Below the pieces are notes generated by a model, which saw only the letters and a program-made list of their open reading frames with translations, was not told the DNA's origin and made no database searches. DNA of 64,000 nt from Cristatella mucedo. Its lineage: Eukaryota; Bryozoa; Phylactolaemata; Cristatellidae. The DNA lies in contig WPIO01000148.1 of the NCBI GenBank assembly GCA_009760855.2, forward strand, positions 350,001-414,000, written 5' to 3'. Made by a program: the position numbers and the translations under genes. Positions 35,806 through 47,380 of the stretch are shown here, piece after piece; position 1 is the stretch's first letter; the number at the start of each line of letters is the position of its first letter.

Positions 35806-36103
35806 TTCTGATGGCATTATCCCCTGACTTGACCACATTTAAAAGGAAACTAAAACACATCTATTTATCGCAGCATTTAATGGATCCGTGTGATTCACTT
35901 TTATGCTTGCTGACACTACATGCTGCCACTAACCACAGTTGCATGCTGACCCTGTGCATGTCAGCCCTAACCATGTTGTTCATGTTGTCATTGAGCATAC
36001 TACCACTGATCGTGCTTCCTTTGCAGCAAATGTAAAGTGCCTAGAAAGAGATTGAGTTATCCGAGGGCACAATAACAAATATGTTAGTTGTTATTATTAT
36101 TAT
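35806..36103 (+). mobile_element. LINE A 3' end
   Basis: The last coding part (CCCCTGACTTGACCACATTT), the 3' UTR and the tail GTAAAGTGCCTAGAAAGAGA, ending in (TTA)n near 36085-36103. It ends about 190 bases before the first recognised PRMT exon. Confidence 0.8.
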
Positions 36104-36294
36104 TGTGGGTTGCCTACGTCTGCAGAAGTTGCTCCTCATGTAGCACAGGTCTGACAGTGAGCCCTTCGAGGAAGTGCTCGAATTTCTTCATTGTATTGCA
36201 AGCCTTCCTTAGCACCCTTCTGCTGCCAGCTCCTTAAAGATGGCATTGGCCAGACAGGTTACTTTTCTACTGATATTTTATGTCTGTTTCATAG

Positions 36295-36456
36295 GCTCAG
36301 GCAATCCCATGAATCGAGTGACAGCGACTCCAAACTGCAGGAGTGCTCGGTCGCTCATTCAAGCAGCCACGACCCTCCAGCAGCTGGCGGAGCAAGTCTC
36401 GTGACGGATTATGAAGCCAATCAGGCTGGCCTGCACAGCGACGCTGGCTATTTTAA
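36295..36456 (+). CDS. PRMT6-like exon: Ser-rich N-terminus
   Basis: 162 bases, acceptor CTGTTTCATAG, donor GTAAGC, entered after two bases of a split codon and leaving two bases (AA). It encodes a polar leader (SHESSDSDSK.., HSSSHDPPAAGG) ending DAGYF, and the split Lys joins it to SYEDL, giving the typical PRMT YFxSY start of the methyltransferase core. There is no in-frame ATG, so another coding exon lies upstream. Confidence 0.8.
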
Positions 36457-36547
36457 GTAAGCCGCTTTCTAAGCTCGTGGATCGGTTCTTGCAGCTGCTG
36501 ATCATGTGGCCTTTGTCGTGTCAGTCATGCCATGCTATAATGATTAA

Positions 36548-36600
36548 TAATAATAGTTAGTCTGTATAGCATCCTAAGAGGACTTATAAATCTTTGTCCG
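36548..36600 (-). mobile_element. LINE A-type tail remnant
   Basis: AATAATAATAG followed by CATCCTAAGAGGACTTATAA resembles the start of reversed LINE A or S2 tails. Only about 50 bases remain. Confidence 0.35.
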
Positions 36601-36686
36601 GGGGCTTGACAGCTCTCTGCAACAGAATCAGTACCCAAGTGATAGTGACGTGCAAGGTATCGAGAATGCAAAAGCAAACAAGTGTC

Positions 36687-36838
36687 GGGCTTAGGCCAGC
36701 CGATTTAACAGTCTCTTTTTGTATAACGACAGAAGAGCCTTTACGGCTATCACCATCGCTTGCAGTGGCGATAAAGGATCGCCCACCGCAGGATTCGAAC
36801 CCACGACCTCGGGGCTGAGGTCGTGAAAAGCAACCGCC
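36687..36838 (-). mobile_element. tRNA-derived SINE, family S1
   Basis: Reverse S1, well preserved: CCGATTTAACAGTCTCTTTT, the body AGAGCCTTTACGGCTATCAC, B-box complement GGATTCGAACCCACGACC and the head complement. Confidence 0.8.
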
Positions 36839-37029
36839 TTCAGCATGCGAAAGCAAACGCAGAGGCACTCACGGCCACCGGCTAGTAAGATCTGTAGCTA
36901 GTAAAATGCTTACTAAATCGTGCACTGGTAATCAGCACCCAAAACCCACCCGAACAAAAAAGACAAGCTCGGTGGGATTCAGGGAAAGCTGACCAGAGCA
37001 GACGTGCCGTCAGCTCTGAGACTTTAAAG

Positions 37030-37600
37030 ATGCTAGGTCATTGCAGGCAGTGACCAGGCAGTACCCAAAAGCGAGTTCCGAACTTTTGGTGCATACTGGC
37101 TGAAGGCTCGATCATTAGATGATTTCAATTTAGTACGGGGGAGGAGACTGTCCGATGATTCGATGTTGAGGAGCAGATGATGTGACAGCATACTGGAAGA
37201 GCTAGGATGTCGGACAGGAAGGCTGGTACATTCGAGTGACGTGACCTGTTAGCCAGACTGCGGATCTTGAAGCCGGTTAAGTGCTCGAAAGGGATAGACA
37301 GGGAGGGAGCCGGTGGAGCTCAGACAGAAGTGGCGTGATGTGACGCCTATGCCTTTGACGACAGACCAGACGGGCCTCTGAGTTTTTTCACCAGTTGCAC
37401 TCGATTAAGGGCACAGACCGGGAGTCTTGAATAAAGGGAATTGCAGTAAACTAGATGCCAAGTCGCAAAGCTTGTGTAATAGTTTGGCTGTCATAATCTT
37501 ACCTAAGCAGGCCACGATGTTGGAGATGTAATTAAGTGCGGAATTTAGAATAGAGTATGCCTACTTATGAAATCAGAAGCAACAGAAGTCGTTAAGTCAT
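37030..37600 (-). mobile_element. LINE E fragment
   Basis: Reverse-strand remnant of the distal reverse transcriptase ORF. Ordered blocks match LINE A at the protein-coding level (GAAGTGGCGTGATGTG, AGTTTTTTCACCAGTTGCA, AGGCCACGATGTTGGAGATG), but the DNA is diverged. It shares 37030-37130 with 17375-17475. Confidence 0.6.
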
Positions 37601-37616
37601 TAGCAGTCAAGTAAAT

Positions 37617-37769
37617 GTCAGCTGATCCAACAGCCTCTTGTATAAGCAGCAGAAGAGCCCTGGAGGCTATCCTCCACTTGCAGCAGGCAATCAAGGAAGG
37701 CCTTCGGAAGGACTCAAACCCACGGCCTGGGTCTTGAATAGTGAGCGCCTTACCCGTGGGCTAAGATCC
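37617..37769 (-). mobile_element. tRNA-derived SINE, family S1
   Basis: Reverse S1: CAGCTGATCCAACAGCCTCT, the body, B-box complement GGACTCAAACCCACGGCC and head complement CCTTACCCGTGGGCTAAGA. Confidence 0.8.
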
Positions 37770-38095
37770 AAGGGCATGCCTCCATAGCTTCCGAAACATG
37801 CAAACAGGCATGCCCGAAACATGCGAAAGAGAAGTGAAATTTCCGGGCACATTAGTGGTAACCAGGGAATGGCAACAGCCTCAAAACCAAGCCACTACTA
37901 CGGACTAGATGCAGCTAGATGTCTAGATCTTTATTGCTACAAATGCCCATCCATATGGCCACTACTGATCCAGAAGATCCCCAATTTCCTTGTTTGTGTC
38001 TAATTCACGGCTTTGAGTCAATTTTAGAGCTAGCCATTCCCCAGAAACTGCTCTGCTGCTGGTTTACCTGTACAGTGCTGATGATTGTCGAGCCT

Positions 38096-38230
38096 CATGG
38101 TTTGGTTCAATGGTTAAGGTGCTCGCCCCCCCCCATCAAGGTCTGGCCGAGGTCATGGGCTTGAGCCCGTAGCATATGTGAAGCACCTGAAGTCTTTTGT
38201 GGCGCTATACGAGTGAATTGTATTATATAT
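38096..38230 (+). mobile_element. tRNA-derived SINE, family S2
   Basis: A-box-like TGGTTCAATGGTTAAGGTG, a C-run, B-box-like GGTCATGGGCTTGAGCCC and a shortened tail, AGTCTTTTGTGGCGCTATAC. It ends in AT-rich sequence. Confidence 0.8.
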
Positions 38231-38239
38231 TAATGGCTC

Positions 38240-38370
38240 GTTTTCCTAGATCTCTCGGCAGCATTTGATGCAATTGACCATCGGAACCATCTGGAGGGCC
38301 TCTCGATTGGCCCTGGTAATGCTGGTGCAATGCTAAATTGGGTTAGGTCATACCTTGCTGATAGCAGTAT
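38240..38370 (+). pseudogene. Reverse transcriptase fragment of a LINE
   Basis: The + frame reads LDLSAAFDAIDHRNHLEGLS and ends NWVRSYLADSS, which is the first catalytic-Asp region of an L2/CR1-type reverse transcriptase. It differs from both LINE A and LINE B. Only about 43 codons remain. Confidence 0.7.
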
Positions 38371-38390
38371 GTTTTTATTATGTGACGTAT

Positions 38391-38870
38391 CTCCCTCCGT
38401 CTGTAACTCCACAAAGGCCAAGTGGGTGTTATGCTGGGGAGTTTTCTATAGTGCACTCAAAGCCTAAGTGACTTTCGGTACTCAAATCGTAGCCAACATA
38501 CTTTGTCTCACACAGCAAAGAGAAAGTAATAATACTAATAAAGTGAGAAGCATAGCTGAGTCATGAGAGCAGCCGGGGGAGTAGGGTGAAGTAGCAGTTC
38601 AGGACGGCTGGAATGGATGTGCCATAGTCTGCAGCAGGAAAGTAATCGTCGTTGCATAAGAATTGTGAAAACGAGTTCCACAGTCTAGGACCTGCCGAGC
38701 AAAAGCTTCGGTCGCCAATGGTCTTTAAGCAGAAGAATGGAACAGCTAATTTATCGTCCATAGAGGATCTGAAAGCACAAGGAGGCTGAAACTGGTGCAG
38801 CAGTTCAGCTAGCTATGAAGAAGCCACACCATTGTGGGCTTTGTGTGTCAGAGTAAGAATCTTGCTCTGC
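38391..38870 (-). mobile_element. LINE B 3' end
   Basis: It starts with the LINE B 3' terminus (CTCCGTCTGTAACTCCACAA) and runs to the ORF end (reverse frame with TIGDRSFCSAGPRLWNS). It matches 47725-48200 throughout. The left neighbour is the + strand RT fragment and the right neighbour is LINE A, both cut at the junctions. Confidence 0.8.
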
Positions 38871-38872
38871 AT

Positions 38873-40310
38873 GGTTAGTGGTAGCATGCTCAATAAACAA
38901 AATGAATAACATGGTTAGGGGTGACATGCACAGGGTCAGCATGCAAATGTGGTTAGTGGCAGCATGCACAGTGCCAGCACGCTTAAGCACATTAAGGATG
39001 AATCATAGGGACCGACTAAATGCTGTCCTAAATAGGTGTGTTTTTAAGTTCTTTTTAAATGTGGTCAAGTCAGTGGACGTTCTGACACAAGTCGGGAGGG
39101 CCAGGCTTTGGGAGCATACGAACTAAATGCACGGTCTCCAAAGGATTTGAGGTTTGTACGAGGTATTTTTAGACTGTTGGATTCCGAAAAGCGGGTGGTA
39201 CGATGCTTGGCCTGGCGGGGGGGGGGGGGGGGAGTAGATCTGAGAGATAGGCTGGAGCCAAAGAATGAAGTGACCTAAAGGTGAGCGACAAAACCTTGAA
39301 GTCGATCCGTTGCTTGACTGGTAGCCAGTGCAGGTCGGCGAGAATTGGTGTGATGTGCCGACTGCGACGCTCACGACAGACAAGCCTAGCTGCGGAGTTT
39401 AGCACCAGCTGCAATCGCCTGAGTGCACAGGCCGGTAGGCCAGCAAGCAGTGAGTTGCAGAAGTCAAGACGGGATGTCACAAAGGCACGGACCGACTTGG
39501 ACGTGGTATCCTTATCTAAACAAGCCCGAATTTTAGCAATTTTATGTAGCTGAAAGTAGGCAGATTTGACTGTGGAGCTGGTGTGGTCGTCTAACGAGAG
39601 GTCGCTTTGGAACATGACACCTAGATTTCGAGCTGATTCAACAGGAGATATGCTGGCAGAGCCAATTTTGAGCATCAGCCTTTCCAATTTCTGAATCACA
39701 CTGGGTTTGCCCATAACTAGTAAGTTAGTTGTATCATAGTTTAGTTTTAGAAAATTTGCTGCCATCCATGTGCGGATGTCATCAATACATGCAGCAAGTG
39801 AGTTGAGAGAATTCGAGGTGCTCGAAGGCTGGGAGGGATCAAAACAAAGGTGCAACTGAGTGTCATTCGCATAGAAGTGAAAGCCTAGATTGTGCTTGGC
39901 AATCACATCAGCAAGAGGGAGAGTATCAACCGTGAAAAGAACCGGACCTAGCATGGAGCCCTGAGGTACCCCATATTTCAGAGGTACCTCGGATGATCTT
40001 TGTTTATTTACATAAATACTCGGGAGTCTGCCACTGAGATAGGACCTGAACCATTGCAGAGCAGTGCCAGTGATGCCCAGGCGAAATGAGAGGCGCTCTA
40101 GAAGAGCTTTGTGATCGATAGTATCAAAAGCTGCCGAAAGATCAAGCAAAACAAGCAGACACTCTACCTACATCTGCATTCCTAAGTAGGTCGTTGTGCA
40201 CCCGAAGCAACGCTGACTCAGTGTAGTGATTAGCTCTAAAGCCAGACTGGAACTTTCTAGCAATGGTTAGTCTCTTGAATATCCGAGTTCTTAGTGCTGG
40301 ATACTGTCAC
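38873..40310 (-). mobile_element. LINE A with reverse transcriptase, inactive
   Basis: The longest LINE A copy. The reverse frame (40149 to 39169, and out of frame to about 40300) gives FQSGFRANHYTESALLRV, LDLSAAFDTIDHKALLERL, YGVPQGSMLGPVLF and FYANDTQLHL, then the thumb and a C-terminal HWLPVKQRIDFKVL. This is an L2/CR1-like non-LTR reverse transcriptase. The catalytic box is YAND instead of YADD, and there is a frameshift near 40148. There is no endonuclease, and the 3' tail is cut off where LINE B begins. Confidence 0.88.
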
Positions 40311-40914
40311 AGGTCTTGGAGGCACCTACTGCATACCATATTTGCATATACTATAGCTGCTGGAAATGTTTGCATGAACTGCTGTAATTGAAATCACACG
40401 GTACTTATGTGGGCTCACTTGCCCGTGCACAACTGCTTGTCTGTAACTAGAGTTTACATTTGGAAACCATAAGCTTTCAGCATCTGTCTTGCATGGAATT
40501 TTAGCTTTGCAGTGGGAGCAACATTCGTCGCTTTGTGCTTTGCTAGAATACACGAAAATGCACGACTTTTTCCTGAATAGCTCTAATCATGCAGGTGAGC
40601 AGTCGTTTGTAGCAACCGTATGTCAAATCAGTCGTGCTCATTAATATACCTTGATAAATGAACAGCATTCCCCAACTGGCTGCTGGATCTTCGGTAGTGG
40701 TGGTGGTGGTAGCAATGACAACTTGTTGGGCTTGTGCTGTGAGTATGAACGGCTCTACTTGATCTGCAAGAGATCACTGTAAACGTTTAACCAATTGACC
40801 AGGTGCAGCAGGGTTGCAAAGCTAATAATGGATTATCGTCGAGCTGAAGTTTACCATCAAGCACAGGTGGCTTGCATGCGGTCTCAAGCAGTCAGCATTA
40901 ACAATTATTAAACA
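40311..40914. other. PRMT intron, nothing recognised
   Basis: Short GGT repeat near 40697. No exon or repeat family seen. Confidence 0.35.
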
Positions 40915-41593
40915 TTAATATAGTGCCGTAAGAGACCTAAGTCTCTTTCCAGGCACTTAACATATGCCGAAAAGGAAGCATGTCAACTGATAAGCAAGAC
41001 CGGGAACAGTTTCAGCATGCAAAATTACAAGAAGGACGATTCATGCTGACCTATCGAATGCTATGGTGCTTTTAAGGTTCTTTTTAAATGTCCCTAAGCT
41101 AGGGGATGTCTGGCTGCCGGGGGGGGGGGGTGAGTTCCAGGGTTGTTGAACAGTGAAAGTAAGGGCATGGTCTCCAGAGGGATTTGAGGTTGGTTAGAGG
41201 CAGAGCTAAACGACTTGCCTTCTGAGGTCAGAAGAGTGGGTGATACAATTGGGAGGCGTGATTAGGAAGTGATTTCGGATCTATATGTCAGAGCATGAGA
41301 AACGTTAGAGACAAAACCTTGAAGCCCTATGCTGCTTCACGGGAAGCCAGTGCAGGTAGGTCGGTGAGAAGTGGTATAATATGGTAATTATGACGTTCTT
41401 GACCGACAAGTCTGGCTGCCGAGTTTTGCACTTATGTGTTTGCCTCTTTTGCACAAGCTGCTCGACCAGTGAGAAGCGATATGCAGATGTCTAATCAGGA
41501 TGTCACCTAAATGTAGGGACCAGCTTGTCCGTGGTATCCTTATCTTAGCAAGTCCGAATAAAGTTGGCTGACTTTGACTGTAGTGCACAAGTC
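40915..41593 (-). mobile_element. LINE C 3' part
   Basis: A diverged relative of LINE A: AAACATTAATATAGTGCCG, AAGTCTCTTTCCAGGCACTT, then coding-end blocks (GGGATGTCTGG, CCAGAGGGATTTGAGGTTGG, GAAGCCAGTGCAGGTAGG). LINE C copies also lie at 53130 and 61288. Confidence 0.7.
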
Positions 41594-41835
41594 AGAGTTT
41601 AAAACGTAACACACACCTTGCTACACAGTTCCTCAATCTTTGTCTGTCCGCTGAATGCAGTCTATTGTTTGCCTATGTCTAATGAAAAATAATGCATTCT
41701 GGTGAGCTTTTGTGGTGAACTTTCTCAGGGGCTTTTCTCTTATTTGCCGGGGCTCATTAATACTGTAGCAGGACTCAGGAACTTTGCTTGGCCATTGATC
41801 TTGATAAACCGTGGATTATGCATTTCATTTTTTAG

Positions 41836-41901
41836 GAGTTACGAAGATCTCCATCTTCATTATGACATGATTCGGGACTATCCGAGGACACAAACCTACA
41901 G
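41836..41901 (+). CDS. PRMT6-like exon: N-terminal helix
   Basis: 66 bases, acceptor ATTTTTTAG, donor GTACAG. One base completes Lys, 21 codons follow, and two bases begin Arg. It encodes SYEDLHLHYDMIRDYPRTQT, the helix that in PRMTs folds over SAM (consensus SY..L..H..M..D..RT..Y). Confidence 0.92.
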
Positions 41902-42611
41902 GTACAGTATGTGGCTGTGCTCATTAGCATCGGTTCCTTCATTGCAGTAGAGCTCTTTGCTTTGACGAGCACACATTGTGTCAGTAATTGGGCGGGAGCC
42001 AGAGTAGACGATGTTGCATCGTTGCCATCGCACGCACCATCACACGCTTCTGCTGTTCGTCACGATCATCTTCTCGGTCGTAGCTAGCATTCTTCTCGTC
42101 CCCATCGTCGTAAGGTTGTCAATACTTTCGGAAAAGAGCCTGTTAGAGTCGCCATGTCTCCGAAAGGTAGTTGGCCTTGGTACTGTCCTATTATGTCTTG
42201 GAACTTCTGTCCTTTTTTAATCTAACAGCATCTGCCGATTTCTGTTTATCGGATGGCCTGCTTGATCATTTTACTACTGGTATGTCTATTTATTGCATGG
42301 TTGCCAATCAATCTTGGGCCGAACCCAGTCTCACGCCCTTTTGCATTGAGCCTGGATCTGAACTGAATTTAAAAAATAGCGCACTACTTGTGCTCTGAAC
42401 TGAGTGAGCTTGCCATCACCATGGACAGAGGGCCACTGTGCTTTAAAATGTGCTTGCTTGCTCTCTCAATCTCTGCCTTTGGCTGCCACTGGCTGATGCT
42501 TCCACGTTTTAACTGGCGCTGTGCTGCTGCCAGCATTCGGTATGTGGTGCCGCTTGTCCTTCACTCTGCCAGCATGCTCGAACAGCATCTGGTCGTGCTT
42601 TACTGCTTCAG
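41902..42611. other. PRMT intron, nothing recognised
   Basis: Frames at 42011-42220 and 42171-42398 are short and without motifs. Confidence 0.4.
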
Positions 42612-42679
42612 AGAGGCTATACTGAAGAACTACCGACATTTCTACAAGAAGGTCGTGCTTGACGTCGGTGCAGGCACGG
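42612..42679 (+). CDS. PRMT6-like exon: SAM-binding motif I
   Basis: 68 bases, acceptor TACTGCTTCAG, donor GTAAGT. After the split Arg it reads EAILKNYRHFYKKVVLDVGAG and then T, with the next Gly split by the intron. VLDVGAGTG is the glycine-rich loop that binds SAM. Confidence 0.95.
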
Positions 42680-42924
42680 GTAAGTCGTCCATAGCTGCTC
42701 GGTTGTTTGTACTGTGCTCTTAGAGACGTGTTTCATTATTTGCTTAGCATTAGTAATTCTGAAGCCATTGTGCTGCGTGCTGATGAATGACGTTCGATCG
42801 TCTTACATTGCCGTTTGCCCTGAATGCTTCGTTTTCTTACTGGTTGGCCCGAGCATAGATGTGCTCACTGTGATGGATAGCAACATACCTGTTATAGTAA
42901 GATGTTTTGGCTGTTCAGCACACC

Positions 42925-43022
42925 GCAATTCTTAAGCATCGATCATGACGTCGAGCACAGCTGATCTGTTCTCTGCAATTCTTAAGCATCGATCATGACG
43001 TCGAGCACAGCTGATCTGTTCT
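42925..43022. repeat. Perfect 48-bp tandem duplication, period 50
   Basis: 42925-42972 and 42975-43022 are identical over 48 bases, beginning GCAATTCTTAAGCATCGATC. It lies in an intron. It is either very recent or an assembly artefact. Confidence 0.95.
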
Positions 43023-43466
43023 TGGCATGACGGTAGAGTCCAATGGCGGGCTGGTTTCATTGCTAGTTCGACAGATGCTATCGCCACAACGACGTATGCT
43101 CACACAAAGACAGATGTTCTGGCATAGTTCTCGAATGCAAACTCTCCAATGCACCCGAAAACGTTGGCTGTATTTACTTGATAGCACTAGAGTCAAGAAA
43201 CCATCAATTAACATGGCGTTCACAACCAGTAAGGAAGCACGTTCACCAAGAAACTCCAATATATTTACTGATAGAGCTAAAAACCGGTGAAGTCATGCAG
43301 AGCAGCCATTGCTAAGTAAGTGCGTGCAATTAACTAAATTTCAATGACAATTTTAATGAACTAGCATGAACCTGAAAATTTGCAGTTACACGATATTCAG
43401 TTTGAAACTTAAAGGCCGTGCATATGAGCTTATAGCTGCACAAGGATCAGCCATAACGATTTAGTC

Positions 43467-44272
43467 CTTTCGTTAGACTACCACAGCTCCACAGTCTAGT
43501 CTGCCTACATTCAGCTACATAACTATGCTACAATTCGGGCTTGCTTAGGCAGGGATACCACATCTAAATTGGTCCATGCATTGTGACATCCTGTCCGGAC
43601 TTCTGTAACTCACTGCTTGCATGTTTACCGACTTGTGCAATCAGGCGTTTACAGGTGCAAAATTCGACAACTAGGCATGTCTGTTGTGAGTGTCGTAGTT
43701 GCCACATCGCACCACTTTTCGCCTACATGCACTGGCTCTCAGCCAAGCAGTGCATCGACTTTAAGGTTAAGGTCACTCACGGTTTTAGTTCTCTTCATCC
43801 TTTGGTTCTAGCCTATCTATCAGATCTACTCACCCACCAGGCCAAGCATCGAACCACTCGCTTTTCGGAATCTAATCGTTTGCCAATACCTCGTACGAAC
43901 CTCAAATACTCTGGAGACCGTAGGTTTAGTTGTAATGCTCCCAAAGCCTGGGACTCACTTCTAACTGGTGTCACGACATCCCCTGACTTGAACACGTTTA
44001 AAAAAAAGCTAAACATATCTATTTTTGACAGCATTTAGTGGGTTTTTGAGATTCGTCCTTAGTGTGCTTATGCATGCAGACACCGTGCATGCTGCCACTA
44101 ACAGTATTTGCATGCTGACCCTGTGCATGCTCTAACCGTGTTATTCTTGTTGTTTATTGAGCATGCTATCACAAGCCATTCGACCGTGCTTTCTTTGCAG
44201 CAAATGTAAAGTGCCTAGAAAGAGATTGAGTTCTCTGAGGGCACTATTTCAAATGTACTATTATTATTACAG
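43467..44272 (+). mobile_element. LINE A 3' half
   Basis: The forward ORF remnant includes DFCNSLLACLPTCAIRRLQ, then after frameshifts LSDLLTHQAKHRTTRFSES and the domain end, 3' UTR, tail GTAAAGTGCCTAGAAAGAGA and a terminal (TTA)n. 5'-truncated inside the RT thumb. Confidence 0.85.
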
Positions 44273-46507
44273 ACAGTAATTAGAAAATGCACTGATCAAA
44301 AGCCTACCCATCCCCATTTCATGATTTAATGTTCCATTTCAACTAGGAGAGTGGTGGTTGTAGCTAGATATGCAATCTAATGAGTTATATCCCCTGATAT
44401 TTTGACATGACACTTTTTTATCATAGGTGTGCCATCGTCGTAGTACCAAAAATATCACAAGGGGTATGTAGTAAGCATGACTTGTTTACAGACTCACTCA
44501 TGCGCTCACACATTCAAAAATTTTAAGTGATGAGTAGCTTGACGATAACCACGAATCGATAGCTTACTTTGCGTGGACGTACTGTGCCGATGTTAGTGGG
44601 AAGCGCAGGATTGGGTTGTTCTCTAAAGAGCTGCTGCCCTCTAAGCCGTGCTTAACGATCCCTTGCTAAGGTAGTCTATTCGTGGGACTCCTGCCGGCAG
44701 AAACCGGTACCTCCTCTAGTCTAGCAAACTTTATAGTTTAACTTAAAGGAGAAAATATGTATGTGAGGAAAATTGAAAGGGTATTTCAAAATTATATTTT
44801 ATAATTTACTTATAAATCAGAAATAAATCTGGCTAGCATAAATCTACAGTATATGTAGCACAAATCTATATCAAGCACAAATCTATTGTAATGTATTCGT
44901 CAGTACTGGGTAGCGTATCAGCTATATGTTTCGTATACGGTTTGTCCAGACTTCCTGACCATCTTTAAATATATGTTAGCTATACAGCAAGCCCCTTGAA
45001 GAGTCACTGGCACATTCTGTATATGCATGTCTATTGCATACTAAAGGCAGGTGGCAAGGCATGTTCAAGTTCAACTATACGAGTGTATATTGCAGCTTTA
45101 TAAGAAATTAACAAATTATCTAATTTGTTCACATTTATTTTGACATGGCACTCATCATTGTTGTACTGTCGTGATATTACTATTATACTATTAAAATCAC
45201 ACAGACGGCACATTGTGTGTGTGACGTCACACAAAATCATTATATGCATGGTGTCATGACTAGCCGACTAAATAGCTATCAAAAGCTAGCAAATTAGGGG
45301 ATGCAGATTATGTGACGGATTATAGGGGACGACCATTCTTAGAGCCGACAAATATTTCCCATCTGTAATCTGGATTATATTATACTAAGCTAATAGTCCT
45401 TTGAGGCTCTTTGAAATTAAATTCTTCTGAAGCTCTCTTTTTGTTTGGACAGGCATGGATGGCCTTTTCTAGGCATTTGTTAACCATCATCCAGGAACAG
45501 CCAATCCTAGCCATAATCCAGGTCTGATTGATTCTAACCTGTCGTTCAGTACATCTGGCTCTGCCTGTGTGATTGCAGATGTTAGACTTTGCATCTGTTC
45601 GAAGTGTAATGTCGACAGTGACACCGACAAGTCCAAGAATTGGCCAGCCATGCTTTCTAAGTAAGGGAGTTGGCAGGCACACTAAACTATGCCTGTGCTA
45701 AGTATATCGGCAAAACTTGCCCACTTGATGCTTTCTTTCTCGTAGGCGCTGTGTTCTAAAACTGTGTAGTTGTGATTTAAAATTGTGTATTACCACCGAT
45801 CACTCCACGTCAACCTACTTCTTGCCAAAGGGGAAGCAGAACCTACCGCTACAGCTTGTGACAGGGTGCGCTAGATCGTCAATCAATCAGCCTCTAAGCC
45901 CGCCGATTCCATCGGTGTCAGCTGCAGCGTCTTCGTGCTGAGATGTTACCAGATGACTGAAGTCTCGATGCTCAACCAAAGGTCTCTCCCTTCACTGCTT
46001 AGATGAGCGTGCACTCTTCCGCTCGATCGCTGCTTGTGTTTTCACTTGCACCCGACCACAAATGTGGTGACAACCCCCTCCCCTAGCAGCGCCATTTTTG
46101 TAATTGCGGTGTCGGGCAGCATTTGGCATGCAAATTGGACGTTTTTGGTGGCTGGGCTATCGACTGAATTGTGTCGGTGCACTTGGCTTCCTGTACTTGA
46201 TATCCGGTTCGGCCAACAGATCTTGACTTGAAAAACTTCATGTCTGGGTTTTTCTGCCAGTAAATGCCGTGAAACTTGGCTTGGCCTCTTAGCGGCATTG
46301 GCGATTGGTCTGAGCTCTTTTAAGTTCGTCTGAGGCCATGCTGGCACCACACCTAGATCGTTCGTCGCCACACCACGTTATGGCAACGTTTAACGCCATC
46401 TTTCCTACGGTGACTTGACTTGTGTCCTGGAAAATGTTTTGGGATTTAATAAGGTGATTTGAGCTGATTTCAAACCTACATCTTTCCTGCAAGCATCCAT
46501 CCACAAA
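44273..46507. other. PRMT intron, nothing recognised
   Basis: AT-rich to about 45300, with a loose AGCACAAATCTA repetition near 44855-44890. No exon or mobile element assigned. Confidence 0.35.
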
Positions 46508-46662
46508 AGCTTAATGGAAAAGGTGCTCACTTTTCACGACCCAGGTCGTGGGCACGAGTCCTGCAGTGGGCGATGCTTTATTGCCCACTGCAAGCAGTAG
46601 TGATAGCCGTCAGGGCTCTTGTACCGCTATATAAATTAGGCAGTTAAATCGGCTAACCTTAA
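46508..46662 (+). mobile_element. tRNA-derived SINE, family S1
   Basis: Head with AAGGTGCTCACTTTTCACGA, B-box-like GGTCGTGGGCACGAGTCC, the body and the tail CCGCTATATAAATTAGGCAG. Confidence 0.8.
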
Positions 46663-47338
46663 CCTTTTTTTTTGAATGACCCTACACCAGCCAGCTCCTG
46701 CCGAATCGAGTTGACAATGGCAGCAATCGTTCGGTACAATCAGACGTGGTGAAACAGCAAAATGAAGTCAAGTGAGGAAGTGCTGTCTGTGTTAATGCCA
46801 TTATGTGTGATGCTGCTGCTGGTCTGAAGCTGTTTTTATGAGAGTGAGCTCTCGACCACGGATTGCTATGCCCCTGGCTTGAGCATCTATCAGATTGCTC
46901 GTCCACTTCACTTCCGCCGGAGTCGGCCATGCTGTAGTGCCAGCATCAGCTTGCCCTGTAGCGTGGGATGCGTGCACTTCCGGCTGTAGGAGCAGCTCCA
47001 CCATAGCAAACTAGGAGGAGCGTAGGGCGACGTCTTTGCAAGCAAACGCCGGCCTGGTGCAGCGTTCGTCGGAGTGCACGCCCCTCTTTGTCTAGTGCCT
47101 AGGCGCCGTCGGTCCTTGTAGCAGTGCCGCCATCTTGCCCCTTTTCTTCGAGCACTTTCGCACGACCCTCGGCTTGCGGTCCCTGACTTATTTACCCGCC
47201 GGACATTGGCCTGATGCTCTGTGTGCACCCGCTCGCCTGCTGTAACCGATCGTGTCCTCTTCGTGACAAGCTTTCACGTTGGCAAACCCCGGCAGTGCCC
47301 TCGCCAAGCGTGAGACCCTTCTGGCGTCGTCGTTGTAG
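46663..47338. other. PRMT intron, nothing recognised
   Basis: GC-rich towards the right. It ends with the short exon's acceptor GTCGTTGTAG. Confidence 0.4.
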
Positions 47339-47380
47339 GCATACTCAGCGTCTTCTGTGCGCAGGCCGGTGCACGAACAG
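47339..47380 (+). CDS. PRMT6-like 42-base exon: rest of motif I
   Basis: Two bases complete the split Gly, 13 codons read ILSVFCAQAGART, and one base begins Val. Acceptor GTCGTTGTAG, donor GTGCGT. The sequence nearly matches the PRMT6 GILSIFCAQAGA segment. Its length is a multiple of three, so skipping it would keep the frame but remove 14 residues of the SAM-binding fold. Confidence 0.93.

Noticed and set aside
46034-46371. Overlapping 65- and 109-codon frames
   Set aside because: Opposite-strand frames over the same bases with no motif or repeat match.
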